NCBI GenBank assembly: GCA_030528665.1 | Contig: JAUMYK010000038.1 | Coordinates: 1-8,215, forward strand | Direction of reading: 5' to 3' | Length of the DNA stretch: 8,215 nt | Source of the DNA: a bacterium | GTDB lineage: Bacteria; Patescibacteria; JAEDAM01; Absconditabacterales; Absconditicoccaceae | Shown: positions 6,805-8,215 of the stretch, piece after piece | How the letters are laid out: each line of letters begins with the position of its first letter | Numbering within the stretch: the first letter of the stretch is position 1 | Position numbers and translations under genes: made by a program | Notes under the pieces: generated by a model | What the model saw: the letters and a program-made list of their open reading frames with translations, nothing else | What the model was told of the DNA's origin: nothing | Databases searched by the model: none

Positions 6805-6833
6805 TTGCAAATGCTCCCCCTTTTCTCTATACT
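6805..6833 (+). promoter_or_regulatory. promoter for der
   Basis: TTGCAA (6805-6810) and TATACT (6828-6833) are 17 bases apart. Transcription would start near 6840 and give a leader of about 84 bases, by far the longest in the window apart from weak alternatives. The -35 hexamer is the same as that of the pilin-like gene. Confidence 0.55.
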
Positions 6834-6845
6834 CTCTAGTGTGTA

Positions 6846-6897
6846 GTGTCTGGCAGAGCGAGGAGCTTGGTAGCTTGAGATCGCTTTGCTAGGACAC
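6846..6897 (+). promoter_or_regulatory. structured 5' leader of der
   Basis: A long, nested hairpin fills most of the predicted leader. GTGTC (6846-6850) pairs with GACAC (6893-6897). After a small internal loop, GCAGAGCGA (6853-6861) pairs with TCGCTTTGC (6881-6889), nine pairs with one G-U. Inside, AGCT (6864-6867) and AGCT (6872-6875) close a TGGT tetraloop. The structure ends 26 bases before the der ATG. A regulatory RNA element, for example a ribosomal-protein-type or autogenous control site, is possible but is not a recognised family. The TTGGTAGC word resembles a tRNA D-arm, but no T-arm or anticodon arm follows. Confidence 0.45.
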
Positions 6898-6923
6898 AGA
6901 TTTTATTCTATGCCATAGCGCAA

Positions 6924-8215
6924 ATGAAAATAGGACTCATTGGAGCAACAAATGCAGGAAAATCGACACTTTTCAATCGTTTGATTGGGCAGTTTAGAGC
7001 GATTGTTACGGATATTCATGGGACAACTATTGATATCTTAGCTCATACGCTGGAAATTGAGAGATTGGGGAAGATTACCTTTTATGATAGTCCAGGGCTT
7101 GGAGATTTTAGTGAAGAGCTTCCTTTTATCCAAAAAATCGTAAAAACCTCAGATCTTTTGCTCTTTTTGATTGATGATAGCGTAGGTGTCACGGCAAAGG
7201 ATCAGCATATTCTTGATAGTATTAGAGAAAATCAAATGCAGGACAAGACCATTCTTGTGATCAATAAGCTCGATCTCAAGCGAAAGGTGAATGAAATTGA
7301 TATGGCGATTGCTGATTACTATGATTTAGGTATGGATAAGGTCATTGGTATCAGTGCAAAAAAAGAGAGAAATCTGGCTGAACTCGAGGATGAACTTGCA
7401 CAACGTTACCAGTTATGGAAAACTGCAGGTGGAATAGAGGCACCAGTTGAAACCCCTTCTCATCAGGGAATTGGACTGGCAATTATCGGAAAGCCAAATT
7501 CTGGAAAATCAACCCTGCTCAATACTTTGGTTGGAAAAGAGTTGTCCAAAGTAGAAGATAAACTGGGGACTACAAGAGACTATGTCGTTGGTGAGTTTAA
7601 ATCTCAGGGGAAGTGGTATACGATCTATGATACTGCAGGCATCAGAAAAAAGGGAAAGACGGTCTGAATTGAGCGTATCGCCTATGAGAAAACCTATAAA
7701 ATGCTCGAATATATCAGACCAATCGTGCTGTTTATGGTAGATTGTACCCAAGGGATCACGCATAGAGATATGACCTTACTCCAGGAGATCGCAAATCTCG
7801 GCTTGCCTATGGTTTTTTGCCTCAATAAGTCCGATTTGGTCAAAAAAGAGGCGATCAACGCAATGATCAAAGGGGCGCAGTCCTATTTGGATTTTGCAAA
7901 GCATATTCCTATTGTTCCAATTTCAGCACTTGAGGGTGAGGGACTGAGTAATCTTTTCAAGATGATCAATATCCTCCAAAATGAAAACCAAAAAAGAATC
8001 TGAACCAATGAACTCAATAAAGCCCTTAGTCAGGATCAAATCTCCAAACCCGCGCGTTTCCCCAAAAATAGGGTTTGTAAAATTATGTATGCGACGCAGA
8101 TCGCAGTTGATGCACCAACCTTTATGATCTTTGTCAATCACAAGGACAGAGCTAATTTCGCTTTCAAAAAGTGGATCGAAAACTCACTCAGGAGACATTT
8201 TGGATTTATCGGTGT
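6924..8215 (+). CDS. der: ribosome assembly GTPase Der/EngA, 3' end cut by window (two UGA-Gly)
   Basis: Essential GTPase for 50S ribosomal subunit maturation, with two tandem G domains and a C-terminal KH-like domain. G domain 1 (about residues 1-165) has the P-loop GATNAGKS (7-14), GTT, DSPG, NKLD and an ISA motif. Its P-loop departs from the usual GRPNVGKS. G domain 2 (about 180-355) has GKPNSGKS, GTTRD, DTAG, NKSD and SAL. The KH-like domain (about 361-430) contains the typical KIMYATQIAVDAPTFMIFVN and the SLRRHFGF segment. Two in-frame TGA codons occur. Residue 248 (7665-7667) matches the conserved Gly of the G-[IV]-E-R segment after AGIRKKGK. Residue 360 (8001-8003) lies in RI-G-TNELNKAL, where Ser is more usual. 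The window holds 430 codons, and by family comparison only about 10-15 residues are missing. The gene has its own promoter and a folded leader; no Shine-Dalgarno precedes the ATG. Confidence 0.95.

Noticed and set aside
6840..6923. tRNA gene suggested by the TTGGTAGC word and closing stem
   Set aside because: There is no T-arm with a TTCGA-like loop, no proper anticodon arm, and the outer stem is only five pairs.
716..8215. TGA as tryptophan (code 4) or selenocysteine
   Set aside because: Conserved glycines in DnaE and Der fall at TGA codons, TGG is used normally for Trp, and ten Sec positions in unrelated proteins would be implausible.

Overview
This window comes from a bacterium that reads UGA as glycine (genetic code 25). 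That points to the candidate phyla Gracilibacteria or Absconditabacteria (SR1); the sequence alone does not say which. The evidence is internal. Four genes (a T4SS-type pilin, dnaE, a small helical protein and der) are broken by in-frame TGA codons, ten in all, while TAA and TAG still terminate. At several of these positions the TGA falls on a glycine conserved in the protein family, most clearly just before the KMDFLGL motif of DnaE and at the start of the GIER segment of Der. Read with the standard code, these genes would look like pseudogenes.

Layout. Positions 1-635 hold no convincing gene but are rich in short palindromic and direct repeats. A promoter at 636-663 leads to a 139-residue two-helix membrane protein of the T4SS-pilin type (716-1135), closed by a strong hairpin terminator (1153-1182). 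A fresh promoter (1189-1216) then drives dnaE (1250-4333), the catalytic subunit of the replicative DNA polymerase. This dnaE starts directly at the polymerase core and lacks the N-terminal PHP domain. It also carries a long acidic linker near its C-terminus that holds three of its five UGA codons. A consensus promoter (4372-4399) precedes a small secreted protein (4427-4891), followed by a terminator (4910-4937) that probably works in both directions.

On the minus strand, a promoter at 6187-6215 drives an FtsE/LolD-like ABC ATPase (6149 to 5466). A 153-residue helical protein of unknown function follows it (5421 to 4960), where ftsX might have been expected. On the plus strand again, a promoter at 6335-6362 drives a 110-residue unknown protein (6391-6723) with its own terminator. 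Another promoter (6805-6833) and a strongly structured leader precede der, the double-GTPase ribosome assembly factor, which runs off the right edge about 10-15 residues before its expected end.

The genes do not form one pathway. They are short, separately promoted transcription units: replication (DnaE), ribosome biogenesis (Der), cell envelope (pilin, ABC ATPase, secreted protein) and two unknown proteins. The least ordinary observations are the separately promoted, PHP-less DnaE, its UGA-rich acidic linker, the ATPase/helical-protein pair, and the folded der leader.
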